Shown here: one piece after another, positions 50,091-61,349 of the stretch
How the letters are laid out: each line of letters opens with the position of its first letter
Numbering within the stretch: the first letter of the stretch is position 1
Assembly (NCBI GenBank): GCA_021234155.1
Contig: JAJEKV010000003.1
Coordinates: 24,462,874-24,526,873, forward strand
From: Isoetes taiwanensis
Lineage: Eukaryota > Streptophyta > Lycopodiopsida > Isoetales > Isoetaceae
Direction: 5' to 3'
Length of the DNA stretch: 64,000 bases
Notes under the pieces: model-generated
The model's database searches: none
Told to the model about the DNA's origin: nothing
The model's input: only the letters and a program-made list of their open reading frames with translations
Position numbers and translations under genes: made by a program

Positions 50091-50939
50091 GCTATCAAAT
50101 TGCTGCTCTTTTTCCACTAAAGCAAAATATAAGAACCACCTTGTTTCAATTAACTTGCGTTACTATTCAAACGTGTGTGTCCAATCTTGATACACCAATG
50201 GCACGTCTGCCCCGGTATCAAGTGATTTTTGCTGCTAGCCTTCCAAGTCCAAAATTAGATAAGTATTGCTCTTATCCAGAATCCATTCTAAAAAAATCTC
50301 CAGCCGATCCTCCAATTTATATAGATTATTCAATAAAAAACTGACATGTTAATTATATCAACGGCACTGCAATATAAGCATGGCACGTCTGCCCCGGTAT
50401 GAAGTGATTTTTGCTGCTAGCCTTCCAAGTCCAGAATTAGATAAGTATTGCTCTTATCCAGAATCCATTCTAAAAAAATCTCCAGCCGATCCACCAGCTT
50501 ATATAGATTATTCACTAAAAAACTGACATCTTCTAATTATATTGCTGGTCTATCAACAGCACTGCAACATAAGCATTCCATCAGGTGCTAGGCTTGATGC
50601 ACATAAGGCTTCCGATGCTAAAAATCCTCAAATCCATGTTATGAATTCAAGAAGCAACTTAAAGACACCAAACCAGTACCTTAGCTTTGAACTGTTAAAG
50701 AGCCACAGCATCAAAAATTTCAGTTCTCAGACATATACTTTGGCATATATTTTATTATCAGACATATACTTTGGCATTTGGCAACCAACAAGTACATCAA
50801 ACCAAACTCCACTCTGATGATTGAAAATCCAAGGTGAAAGCCAAGTTCGTACGAAAGGTTACCCAGCAATAGGCTGCTAGCCCTTTAGGGGTAAGGTTTT
50901 TAATTCCTGTGACCAGAATGGCAGATATCATAGCAAAGG
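50091..50939. repeat. Non-coding stretch with a direct repeat (about 148 bp, period about 181 bp)
   Basis: 50,199-50,346 and 50,380-50,527 share ATGGCACGTCTGCCCCGGTA through AAAAAACTGACAT with few differences. A short duplication around TCAGACATATACTTTGGCAT lies at 50,730-50,780. No gene is seen. Confidence 0.8.
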
Positions 50940-51957
50940 TCAGCCTAAGAGCCACCGCTTTTTGGAACTGAGAATGCGCGACCAGCATGGCAATTTGCGA
51001 CTGACTTGCCACTGCTTATCAAACACAGTCTTAGTGAATACGCTTGCATATCAGATCTTGCTCCAGGAGACAGGCTTCCTTCCATTACAGAGGGCTGCGC
51101 TGGAACGTCACATTATTTACTTCCAGAAGGTGGTGGCTATGGATGAAGCCCGGCTGCCCAATCTTGCTTTGGCAGTGGCGATGGGCCCGCAGCGACTCAA
51201 AGCCTGCTGGAAAGACAAGCAAGCCCAGTGGTTCTCACTATGGAATGTGCAGGCACACAGATGTGGACCAGTGCATACACCGAAGGAACGCACTGCCTTG
51301 AAGCAGTACTTGGATGCTTGCTTCATGGCCAAGCTTTGGGATGCAGAGGCCCTGTCACATGTCAAGGTGGCAAATTATCGACAGCAGGTTAATCCCATGC
51401 TCACGAGGGGCCCACACCACTACCTGTGCATCCATCTACCCATGAAAAAGCGCAGGGTGATTGCTTCCATTCGCACAGGTGCACACCACCTCCGCATTGA
51501 GATAGGGAGATGGATTCGGGAGCCGCGTGAGGACAGAGTCTGTCAATCCTGTCAACAGGGCGCCATTGAGGATGAAAGTCACGCCCTCCAGGCCTGTCCG
51601 GCATACGAGCATATCCGGGCTCGGTATGCTCGGTTAGTTGTGCCCCATCAGGCCTTGCATGAGCTACTGAGCACGGCCGCTGTAGGCTTGTTGGGATCGT
51701 ACCTCCAGGAGGTAATGGATACGCGGACTCAGTTATGCCCCCCTGTCCGACATTAACCTCAGCTGTACTTGTGATTATGTATATAACTGTGCAGTATGTC
51801 AGCATCCTTATTGCTACTAAGGTTTTTCCCCCGAAAACCCTTCGGGGCGGGGGTTTTTATAACCTGATAGTAATACGCCTGCTGCTCTCTCTTTGTACTT
51901 GGGTCCCATAGGCCAGTTGGTCTCCATGGACGATAAAATCATATTCTATTCTATTTA
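50940..51957 (+). mobile_element. 5'-truncated LINE of a third family, inserted in a PLD-like gene
   Basis: The frame 50,962-51,756 encodes only the C-terminal part of a LINE ORF2 (VIASIRTGAHHLRIEIGRW, CQSCQQGAIEDESHALQACP, YEHIRARYA), comparable with the ends of LINE-A and LINE-B. The frame itself is open for 264 codons. The 3' UTR contains a GC-rich hairpin (CCCCCGAAAACCC against GGGGCGGGGGTTTT, about 51,826-51,857) and ends in ATTCTATTCTATT rather than (CT)n. It is therefore a different family with a pentamer-type tail. It separates the exons of the minus-strand PLD-like pseudogene from whatever followed. Confidence 0.75.
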
Positions 51958-52790
51958 AAGATGTTAAGGTCCATAGGTTATGGAAATAAATTTCAGCACG
52001 CGATGCTACTTCTGAACAGTTGGCAATGTATATGCCAAGCTCCTTTACCTGTAATTTTAGAACATCAACCAAAGAAACCACATTTTTGGCTTATGATCTT
52101 ATTAAAAGGGCATGAAAAAGAACATTTCTAGTAGCTTCACAACTTACTTGAGTAAGAGACTTCCAGTCATTGTTTGCTGATCCAATGTAGACATGACGTT
52201 TATCTGCTATCCACAATTTGGTATGTACTATTCGGCGCAAAACCGGTCATCAAGCAAAAGAGTTACATTATGAACATTTGGTCTTCCGGATGCAAGGTGA
52301 GCAGATTCGGTCGGTGTCATAATCGGTGAGAAACCCGAGTCTTTGGATGATCCTGTTAAAGGATGAGCACATGAGAAACTAAGAGGGGGCTAAGGTAAAT
52401 AATGCAATGGTTGTTTATCACATACCTGATAGGTATTTTTCGGCCTGCAACGGCTTCAAACGAAGTAAATACAGATTGACCTATCGGGGCTCCAAAGTGC
52501 TCCATCTCACTCTGTGTAAAGCCATATTCCCCAGATTCAGGAATGTGCGGTTGAGCCAAGAGTTGCCAATATTGGGCAACTATGTCTAGGCTTCGTGTGG
52601 CATTACCAGCCAGCCATTGAAGCACATCTCCTGTTTGAAGAACACCAGGGACCAGAGGAAGCTCTGGCATGTCCGTCAAAATGGATTGGACAAGCCAAGC
52701 TTTACATTGTCATGATCCATCACTTTCTGCTCCAGATGCGCCCGATAATAGCATCACAACGAGCACTATGACGCCCAGGTACACCTATTC
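51958..52790 (-). pseudogene. PLD3/PLD4-type HKD-motif protein, decayed fragment
   Basis: Minus-strand exons: 52,790-52,390 with a signal-anchor-like VIVLVVMLLSGASGA, a TGA, then CKAWLVQSILTDMPELPLVP and QWLAGNATRSLDIVAQYWQL; 52,233-52,148 with a complete HKD box ([26 protein letters not shown]) ending at a GT donor; 52,049-51,958 after an AG acceptor with VKELGIYIANCSEVASRAEI. The order and the sequence [13 protein letters not shown] are characteristic of the PLD3/PLD4 family (membrane-anchored endolysosomal proteins, nucleases in animals). The C-terminal half with the second HKD box is absent, cut by a LINE insertion. A stop and missing exons make it a pseudogene. Confidence 0.75.
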
Positions 52791-53139
52791 TGTCGGTCCA
52801 TTTGCAGATTTGCAAGCCCTGTTTCGTGCCCTAAAATGCTATCCACGAGGCTTGCATGCTCAGCCCCTAAAATAAAAAGAGGGCTTTTGTTGTGAGCCCT
52901 TGGATGTTGGACCATTGAAAAAAAAAAGCTAAATCAACGACTAAGAAATGGTGCACATCCATTCGAATACGCCATGAAATCACACTCACCCCGGTTTTTG
53001 GTCCACTGTTGAAAACATCAGTTTTGGTAGGTCTACATGTCCTGTTTTCAAAGAATCCTACATGTGGATTTGTGAAGGTATAGTTTTGTTCGATAATGGT
53101 GTTCTTTTTTCAGTGGACTAAAACATCCACTGTTGTTTT
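52791..53139. other. Stretch without a recognisable gene
   Basis: No coding or repeat structure that I can support, beyond the short non-coding gap before the minisatellite. Confidence 0.35.
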
Positions 53140-53700
53140 GTAGTTTCTTCTATTGTGACATGTCATTTTATAATACAATCCACTGTAGGAAAGAGTACTT
53201 GAATTTCTACATGTCTAATAATTCTATTGTCACATGTCTTTATAGATGTAGGAAAGAATATTTGATTCTCTACATGTCCTATACTTCCATTCACATGTCT
53301 TTATAGTAGTAGGCCCAGTACTTTATTTGCTAAGGCATTGTAGGAAAGAATACATGAATTACGACATGTGTAATACTTCTATTGTCACATGTCTTTATAG
53401 AAGTCGGAAAAGAATACTTGATTCTCTACATGTCATATGCTTCCATGTCACGTCTTTATAGTAGTAGGAGTGAGTACTTTATTTGCTAAGGCATTGTAGG
53501 AAAGAATACATGAATTACGACATGTGTAATACTTCTATTCTCACATGTCTTTTATAGAAGTAGGAAAGAGTACTTGATTCTCTACATGTCCTATCCTTCC
53601 ATATCACGGGTCTTTATAGTGGTAGGGTGAGTACTTGATTTGCTACATGTGATGCGCACTGCGATCACATGTTCTTATACTAGTATTCCATGTAACACAA
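53140..53700 (+). repeat. Minisatellite-like region, TACATGTC/CACATGTCTTTATAG units
   Basis: Units of about 70 bp, arranged in higher units of about 150-175 bp, share CACATGTCTTTATAG, GTAGGAAAGAATACATGAAT and TGATTCTCTACATGTC. At least four diverged copies lie head to tail. No gene. Confidence 0.75.
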
Positions 53701-53756
53701 GTTACTTCAACTACTTCAATTACTTAACACCTATTTTTGCATAGCGTGGGCACCAA

Positions 53757-54345
53757 CATGCCAAGGTGGCTCTAACATGCCACCTAGGCTCAAACATGCC
53801 AAGGTGGCTCCAACATGCCACCTAGGCTCCAACATGACAAAATGGCTCAAACATGCCACCTAGGCTCCAACGTGCTCAAACATGCCACGCAGCTCCAACA
53901 TGCCACCTATGCTCCAACTTGCCAAGGTGGCTCAAATATGCCACGTGGGCTCCAACATGCCACCTAGGCTCCAACATTCCTAGGTGGCTCAAACATGCCA
54001 CATAGGCTCAAACATGCCATGCGTGCTCACTTAGGCTCCAACATGCCAAAGGTGGCTCCAACATGCCACCTAGGCTCAAACATGCCAAGGTGGCTCAAAC
54101 ATGCCACCCAGGGCTCCAACATGCCACCCAGGCTCAAACATGCCAGGTGGCTCAAACATGCCAAGGTGGGCTCAAACATGCCACCTAGGCTCCAACATGC
54201 CAAGGTGGCTCAAACATGCCACGTGGACTCCATAATGCCACGTGGGCTCCAACATGCCAAGGTGGCTCCAACATGCCATGCGGGGCTCCAACATGCCAAG
54301 GTGGCTCAGGCATGCCACCTAGTCTCAAGCATGCCACCTAGGCAC
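53757..54345 (+). repeat. 19-bp satellite array, forward orientation
   Basis: Tandem 19-mers alternate between TGCCAAGGTGGCTCCAACA and TGCCACCTAGGCTCAAACA types. The unit appears reversed in the arrays at 58,170-58,450, 59,640-60,110 and 60,400-61,345. Confidence 0.9.
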
Positions 54346-54482
54346 CCCAAGTGGTGACATGGCATGCCAAGTAAGCAAGGTCAAGTTTTGACTAGGCCAA
54401 AAAACCAAAGATGTCCATCTTTGGTCTTTTCATTGGGTGATGTTGGCAAATTTTAGGTGACATGGCTAGATGATGGTGACAT
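54332..54482 (+). repeat. Module next to the satellite array (inverted copy of 58,033-58,196)
   Basis: About 150 bp containing AGTAAGCAAGGTCAAG, AAGATGTCCATCTTTGG and AAATTTTAGGTGACATGG. Related modules lie at 58,033-58,196, 60,265-60,400 and 61,530-61,660, always beside a 19-bp array. The first is inverted relative to the others. Confidence 0.85.
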
Positions 54483-54570
54483 GGACCTTGGATGTCTTTG
54501 CAAACAGGCGGGCACCTCAGCCAGTGGCCCCTTTCTTGTGAAGGGGAGTCTCCGAAAGGTATATATCTTG

Positions 54571-57425
54571 GTGCATTTTCTCTTGCGATATGGCGTCATC
54601 TTTGCACATCCCCGCCAAGATTTCACCTTTTTCGAGACCCGGATTTTTATCTGTGCTTTTCTTTGTGTTTATGCTCCGGAAATTCATAATTAATGCATGG
54701 GGCAGAGAAAATCCTGGTTTTCAGCCAGCTGGCTTGCCAAATGGCCCCGAGAGAGTATAGGAAAATCCCGGTATTTCGGATGAGTTTTAGACCCTCGATT
54801 TTTATTGGGATGGGCCGTTGGCCCCGACAAGGTTTAGACCCGTTTTTCGATTTTGGGGCATGGAGAAGGCCCCGGATTGGCGATCCGACCTCGCCGCGTC
54901 GTCCGGAACGGCGAAATTACCATAGGGGACAAGTTCCACGGCGAGTTTTCCCAGGGGATCAATCACTTACCCCTCACTAGGAGGTATTCAGCATCCACCT
55001 CCATGCCAATTGACTACAAGTGTGTAGTAAACGACCTACTTTGGCGTTTCTTGGAGAGGGGTGGTCTTACGCCCTACCTAAAACTTGGTCTCCTAGGTAA
55101 TGGGGATGTCCGGGTCCATTGGCGGAGCCAGTTCTCGGTTCCGGAGTGGGGGTCCAGCCCGTCCTCAGCCCCCAGCTTGGACTAGCCTGCGAGAACAAGA
55201 TACTTGGGGTTCACCCTGAGGCCCTGGTAGAAGATTGAAGTGAGAATAGCAGCACTAGGACTGCTAGGTGGTATACATGTGACCCGCGGAGAAGCAAAGC
55301 TAGCTCCACTACCTAGTAGGGCGTTACCAACCCGGTGGTCTCGGGAAGGGGTTGGCTCGGGCTTCGTCTCATGCCTGCGCTTGTGCTTCTATTGCGGTGC
55401 ATTTTCTCTTGCGTGTGTGCGTCATGTTTGCACATCCCGCCAAGATTTCACCTTTTTCGAGACCAATTTTTATCGTGCTTTTCTTTGTGTTTATGCTCAG
55501 GAAATTCATAATTAATGCATGGGGCGGGGAAAATCCTGGTTTTCAGCCCACTGGCTTGTCAAGTGGCCCCGAGAGTATAGGAAAATCCCGGTATTTCGGA
55601 TGAGTTTTAGACCCTCGATTTTTGATTGGGATGGCCACCATTGGCCTTGGCGGGGGGTTTAGACCACGTTTTCGATTTTGGGGCATGGAGGAGGCCCCGG
55701 ATTGGCGATCCGACCTCACCGCGTCATCCGGAACGGCGAAATTACCCTAGGGGACAAGTTCCACGGCGAGTTTTCCCAAGGGATCAATCACTTACCCCTC
55801 ACTAGGAGGTATTCAGCATCCACCTCCATGCCAATTGACTACAAGTGTGTAGTAAACGACCTACTTTGGCGTTTCTTGAAGAGGGGTGGTCTTACGCCAC
55901 GCTAAACTTGGTCCCCTAGGTAATGGGGATGTTCCGGGTCCATTGGAAGCCGGTTCACCGGTTCGGAGTGGGGGTCCAGCCCGTCCTCAGCCCCCAGCTT
56001 GGATTAGCCTGCAAGAACAAGATACTTGGGGTTCACCCTGAGGCCCTGGTAGAAGATCGAAGTGAGAATAGCAGCACTAGGACTGCTAGGTGGTATACAT
56101 GTGACCACGGAGAAGCAAAGCTAGCTCCACTGCCCAGTAGGACGTTACCGACCCGGTGGCCTCCGGAAGGGGGTTGGCTCGGAAGCTCGCCTCATGCCTC
56201 GCTTGTGCTTATATTGCGGTGCATTTTTTCTCTTGCGTGGCGGCGTCATGCATGCACATCCCGCCAAGATTTCACCTTTTTCGAGACCCGGATTTTTATC
56301 GTGCTTTTTCTTTGTGTTTATGATCCGGAAATTCATGATTAATGCATGGGGCAGGGAAAAATCATGGTTTTCAGCCAGCTGGCTTGCCAAGTGGCCCGAA
56401 AGCGTCTGAGGAAAATCCCCGGTATTTCCGGGTGAGCTTTAGACCCTCGATTTTTGATTGGGATGGCCACCGATTGGCCGAGAGGGTTTAGACCACGTTT
56501 TTATTTTGAGGCATGGAGGCCCCGGATTGGCGATCCGACCTCACCGCGTCGTCCGGAAGCGGCGAAATTACCCTAGGGGACAAGTTCCCCGGCTGAAGTT
56601 TTCCCAAGGGATCAATCACTTACCCCTCACTAGGAGGTATTGGCATCCACCTCCATGCCAATTGACTACAAGTGTGTAGTAAGCGACCCGACTTTGGCGT
56701 TTCTTGAAGAGGGGTGGTCTTCGCCCACCGAAACTTGGTCCCCTAGGTAATGGGGATGTTAGGGTCCATTGGCGGCCAGTTTCGGATTGGGAGTGGGGGT
56801 CCAGCCCGGGTCCTCGACCCCGGCTTGGATTAGCACGCAAGAACAAGATACTTGGGGTTCACCCCGAGGCCCCGGTAGAAGATCGAAGTGAGAATAGCAG
56901 CACTAGGACTGCTAGGTGGTATACATGTGACCACGGAGAAGCAAAGCTAGCTCCAGCGCCCAAGTGGGGCGTTACCGACCGGTGGCCTCCGGAAGGGGTT
57001 GGCTCGAAGCTCGTCTCATGCCTCTGCTTGTGCTTATATTGCCGGTGCATTTTTCTCTTGCGTGTCAGCGTCATGCTGCACATCCCGCCAAGATTTCACC
57101 TTTTTCGGGACGGATTTTTATACGTGCTTTTCTTTGTGTTTATGATCCGGAAATTCATGATTAATGCATGGGGCGGGGAAAAAATCATGGTTTTCAACCA
57201 GCTGGCTTGCCAAGTGGCCCCCGGCGTCTGAGGAAAATCCCCCGGTATTTCGAAAGTGAGCTTTAGACCCTCGATTTTTGATTGGGATGGCCACCAGTTG
57301 GCCCGACGACGGGGGTTTAGACCACGTTTTTATTTTGGGGCATGGAGGAGGCCCCCGATTGGCGATCCGACCTCTCCATGTCATCCGGAACGAAACTACC
57401 CTAGGGGACAAGTTCCACGGCCCTT
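54571..57425 (+). repeat. Tandem array of an 825-bp unit (3.5 copies)
   Basis: Units start with GTGCATTTTCTCTTGCG at 54,571, 55,397, 56,219 and 57,045, giving periods of 826, 822 and 826 bp; the last is partial. Landmarks inside are AATTCATAATTAATGCATGG, CCGGATTGGCGATCCGACC and GAATAGCAGCACTAGGACTG. ORFs in the units shift frame between copies, so I do not call a gene. A diverged further copy is at about 58,640-59,000. Confidence 0.92.
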
Positions 57426-57449
57426 TTGATCAGAGGAGCATCCCAGATG

Positions 57450-57950
57450 TAAATCCTACCAAACCCTAGGGTTTGGTAGGGTTTATCTCGGCGTCAAGAC
57501 GGAGACTAACACATCGAAACTTTGCATGGAGTTCTCAGTGTATGCTCACGGGGACCATGCGGGAGATGGGGTCAAATCCCCACAAGCGGCATGCTTTCCG
57601 AACTCCCCTTCACCTTTGGAAAGGGGCTTGTGAAGGGAGTCTCCGAAAGGTATCTTTGCACAGGGAAATTTGGCTCTGTCTCCCGGTGCCATGAGGGTAA
57701 TCCGGCCGCGGGTATTCCACGCCGGATCACGGGCCCTGCGGGTCGCCTGACATCGAATGTAAACCCTATCAAACCCTAGGGTTTGCTAGGGTTTACATCT
57801 CAGCGTCAAGGCGGAGACTCACACATCGAAACTTTGCATGGAGTTTCTGCGTGGTATGCTCACGGAGACCATGCCGGGAGATGGGGTCGAATCCCCCTTG
57901 GCGACATGCTTTTCCGGACTCCCTTCTTTGGGAAAGGGGCTTGTGAGTTC
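57450..57950 (+). repeat. Duplicated module with telobox-like palindromes
   Basis: A segment of about 200-300 bp is present twice (57,450-57,700 and 57,758-57,950), each with the order palindrome, GCGTCAAGRCGGAGACT, ACATCGAAACTTTGCATGGA, CATGC, GGGAGATGGGGTC. The palindromes span 57,450-57,485 and 57,758-57,797 and are built from AAACCCTA/TAGGGTTT. Confidence 0.85.
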
Positions 57951-58032
57951 TCCAAGATCCTTCTATTCTATCCCTTGCCAAACTCCTCTACAAAAATTTC
58001 AAAGGTTATCATATTTCTTGCATAAAGTCCTA

Positions 58033-58450
58033 GTCACGTCACCACCATCTAGCCATGTCACCCAAAATTTGCCAACATCACCCAATGAAAAGACCAAAGA
58101 TGGACATCTTTTCATTTTTGGCCTAGTCAAAACTTGGCCTTGCTTACTTGACATGCCATGTCACCACTTGGAGTGCCTAGGTGGCATGCTTGAGCCTAGG
58201 TGGCATGTTGGAGCCTAGGTGGCATGTTGGAGACTAGGTGGCATGTTGGAGCCTAGGTGGCATGCTAGAGCTCACGAGGCATGTTGGAGCCTACGTGGCA
58301 TGTTGAAGCCCAGGTGGCATGTTGGAGCCTAGGTGGCATATTTGAGCCACCTTGGCATGCTTGAGCCTAGGTGGCATGTTGGAGCCAACTTGGCATGTTG
58401 GAGCTCACGTGGCATGTTGCAGCCCAGGTGGCATGTTATAGCCTAGGTCA
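58033..58450 (+). repeat. Module plus 19-bp satellite array, reverse orientation
   Basis: 58,033-58,196 is the inverted copy of 54,332-54,482; the 19-mers follow from about 58,170 (GGCATGTTGGAGCCTAGGT). Together with 53,757-54,482 it frames the 825-bp array as a long terminal inverted repeat. Confidence 0.85.
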
Positions 58451-58639
58451 GACCCCAGGAGACGGACATCACAAAGGTTACCGAGGCAGGCTTTCCTACC
58501 AGTGCTCCTCTGGGAGGGCAAATGCCAATGCCTCCCTTCCCGGAACCCGGTTTCCCTATCCGACCGTTGAATTCTCTATTCAGGTAACTTGCTTCGAGCA
58601 GGCTCAAAAAAATTCAAGATCTGTCCGGGAGAATCCCTC

Positions 58640-59000
58640 CGCAAAGTGTCCTGCAGTCGACCGTGTAGAAACCCAAGTGTTTTGTCGTTCGGGCAGTACA
58701 AAGGCTCCGGAATGGAGATTTGACTTCGCCATGTCGTCCGAAACAGCAAAATTACCCTAGGGACTCCTCTTTTGCAGCAAAAGAAACACGAACCCTCTAC
58801 ATGGCAGTATTCTGCACCCTCCGCTAAGGCCAATTCACTACGAACGTGTTGGACATGAGCTACTTTGGCGCTTTCTGGAGCAGGGGTGGTCTTCTGCCCA
58901 CGAAACTTGGTCTCCAAGGTAATGTCGATGTTTCGAGTCCGTTGGCAGAGTCAGATCACAGTTCCGGGGTGGGAGAGTTGCCCGTCCGTGGCCAAGGACC
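58640..59000 (+). repeat. Diverged copy of the 825-bp unit
   Basis: Shares CGCCATGTCGTCCG, GCAAAATTACCCTAGG, CAATTCACTACGA, ACTTTGGCG and GGGGTGGTCTTCTGCCC with the tandem units, but with many changes. It is not in phase with the array. Confidence 0.7.
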
Positions 59001-59104
59001 TTCCAGAGAGGACCTTTTGGGTCGAACTGCTTCTGGAAGGTTTTAGGGCTCCGCCTTCTGGCGTCAATGCCCTCCCACTACCTCATGATATTGTGCAAGA
59101 TCCT

Positions 59105-59645
59105 GGTCCAATCTGGCTAGGGTATGGCCTCCAAAACGTAAACCCTGTGCCTTGCCAGGTTATTGTAGGGTTTACGTTATGGAGGTCGGGCTTTGGTCCG
59201 TTGCACTTGGGACATGGTCGAGCAGCTGTGTTTGAAAACACGAGGCAGTAGAAACTGCCAGAATGGGGTTTGGATTTAATCTCCTCCTAGTTTTGCAATT
59301 AAAAGTCTAGAGCGCCTTTATGCAGTAGCAAAATTGTTTGGGATCACTCGGGTTGGCCAATAGATCGAAACTCTGTTATTTCAGTTCTCATGGGCTCCCC
59401 ATGCATGTTTAGAAATGGTCCACCTAGTTATCAAAGAAGTCGACCACGTTTTGGCCTCCAAAACGTAAACCCTGTGCGTTGCTAGGTTATTGTAGGGTTT
59501 ACGTTATGGAGGTCGAGTTTTATTCAGTTGCACTTGAGATATGGTCGAGAAGCTGCAGTTGAAAACAAGAAGCAATAGAAACTGACGAAATGGGGTTTGG
59601 ATTTACCCTCCTCCCAGTGTCGTAATTAGAAGTCAAGAACACATT
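59105..59645 (+). repeat. Duplicated segment with two hairpins
   Basis: Two hairpins with arms of about 19 bp (CCTCCAAAACGTAAACCCT and its complement) lie at 59,127-59,186 and 59,455-59,512. The sequence after each (GAAACTGMCRRAATGGGGTT) is also repeated. Arms again contain the AAACCCT core seen in the palindromes at 57,450 and 57,758. Confidence 0.85.
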
Positions 59646-60110
59646 TTGTAGGCTCCAATATGCCAACCTACGCTCCAACATGCCACGTACACTCCAACAT
59701 GCCACGTGGGCCTAGGTGGCATGTTTGAGCCACCTTGGCATGTTGGAGCCTAGGTGGCATATTTGAGCCACCTTGGCATGTTGGAGCCTAGGTGGCATGT
59801 TGAGCCACCTTGGCATGTTGGAGCCTAGGTGGCATGTTTGAGCCACCTTGGCATGTTGGAGCCTAGGTGGCATGTTGGAGCCACCTTGGCATGTTGGAGC
59901 CTAGGTGGCATGTTTGAGCCACCTTGGCATGTTGGAGCCTAGGTGGCATCTTTGAGCCACCTTGGCATGTTGGAGCCTAGGTGGCATGTTTGAGCCACCT
60001 TGGCATGTTGGAGCTTATGTGGCATGTTTGAGCCACCTTGGCATGTTGGAGCCTAGGTGGCATGTTGGAGCCCACGTGGCATGTTTGAGCCATGTTTGAG
60101 TGCCACATCA
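59640..60110 (+). repeat. 19-bp satellite array, reverse orientation
   Basis: Regular alternation of GGCATGTTTGAGCCACCTT and GGCATGTTGGAGCCTAGGT, giving a 38-bp dimer; about 24 units. Confidence 0.92.
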
Positions 60111-60400
60111 TCTTTGCCATGCTGTTTGTTCGTGCCACAAGGGTAACGACATGCCCTGCCAACTCTTGGCCACTTGTGGCAAGGGGAGCAGCCCATAACG
60201 TGAACCCTACATTTTTTGCATCGAGATGGAGACAAACACACCCGAGAGTTTGCATAGGGTGGTCACCCATATCTTGCTATGTCACCAAAAATTTGCCACA
60301 TCAACCCATGGAAAACCAAAGTTGCACATCTTTTTTTATTTTTTGCCTAGTCAAAAGTTGGCCTTGCTTACTTGGCATGACATGTCACCAATGGCATGCC
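60096..60400 (+). repeat. Spacer modules, first copy of a 1.25-kb higher-order unit
   Basis: Contains TGTTTGTTCGTGCCACAAGG, CCCATAACGTGAACCCTAC and the 150-bp module. The same order recurs at 61,350-61,660 with few changes, so array plus spacer form a unit of about 1.25 kb. Confidence 0.9.
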
Positions 60401-61345
60401 ACATCAACATGTGCATGTCAACTTTTGTGCCACCTTGGCATGTTTCTGCCACCTTGGCATGTTTGTGCCACCTTGGCATGTTTCTGCCTAATTGGAATGT
60501 TTGAGCCTACATGGCATGTTTGAGCCACCTTGGCATGTTTGAGCCTAGGTGGCATGTTTGAGCCACCTTGGCATGTTGGAGCCTAGGTGGCATGTTGGAG
60601 CTACCTTGGCATGTTTGAGCCTAGGTGGCATGTTTGAGCCACCTTGGCATGTTTGAGCCTAGGTGGCATGTTGAGCCACCTTGGCATGTTGGAGCCTAGG
60701 TGGCATGTTGGAGCCACCTTGGCATGCTTGAGCCTAGGTGGCATGTTTGAGCCACCTTGGCATGTTGGAGCCTAGGTGCCATGTTGGAGCCACCTTGGCA
60801 TGTTGGAGCCTTGGTGGCATATTTGAGCCACCTTGACATGTTTGAGCCTAGGTGGCATGTTTGAGCCACCTTGGCATGTTGGAGCCTAGGTGGCATATTT
60901 GAGCCACCTTGGCATGTTGGAGCCTAGGTGGCATGTTGAGCCACCTTGGCATGTTGGAGCCTAGGTGGCATGTTTGAGCCAACTTGGCATGTTGGAGCCC
61001 ACGTGGCATGTTTGAGCCACCTTGGCATGTTTGAGCCACCTTGGCTTGTTGGAGCCTAGGTGGCATGTTGGAGCCACCTTGGCATGTTGGAGCCTAGGTG
61101 GCATGTTTGAGCCACCTTGGCATGTTGGAGCCTAGGTGGCATGTTGGAGCCACCTTGGCATGTTGGAGCCTAGGTGGCATGTTTGAGCCACCTTGGCATG
61201 TTGGAGCCTAGGTGGCATATTTGAGCCACCTTGGCATGTTGGAGCCTAGGTGGCATGTTTGAGCCACCTTGGCATGTTGGAGCTTAGGTGGCATGTTTGA
61301 GCCACCTTGGCATGTTGGAGCCCACGTGGCATGTTTGAGCCATGT
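60400..61345 (+). repeat. 19-bp satellite array, reverse orientation, longest
   Basis: About 48 units of the same two 19-mers with occasional losses of one or two bases. No ORF here is meaningful; all translated His/Pro/Gln-rich products follow from the repeat. Confidence 0.92.
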
Positions 61346-61349
61346 TTGA

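Noticed and set aside
54693-57231. A gene family in the 825-bp units (several ORFs of 70-175 codons)
   Set aside because: The open frames differ from unit to unit and shift with small indels, so there is no sign of coding constraint.
57450-57797. True telomere or interstitial telomere array
   Set aside because: Only single AAACCCTA units in palindromes are present, with no tandem TTTAGGG tract.
53757-61345. CRISPR-like or zinc-finger-like periodic array
   Set aside because: Units of 19 bp follow each other without unique spacers, in a plant context; the translated His/Pro/Gln-rich peptides result from the repeat itself.
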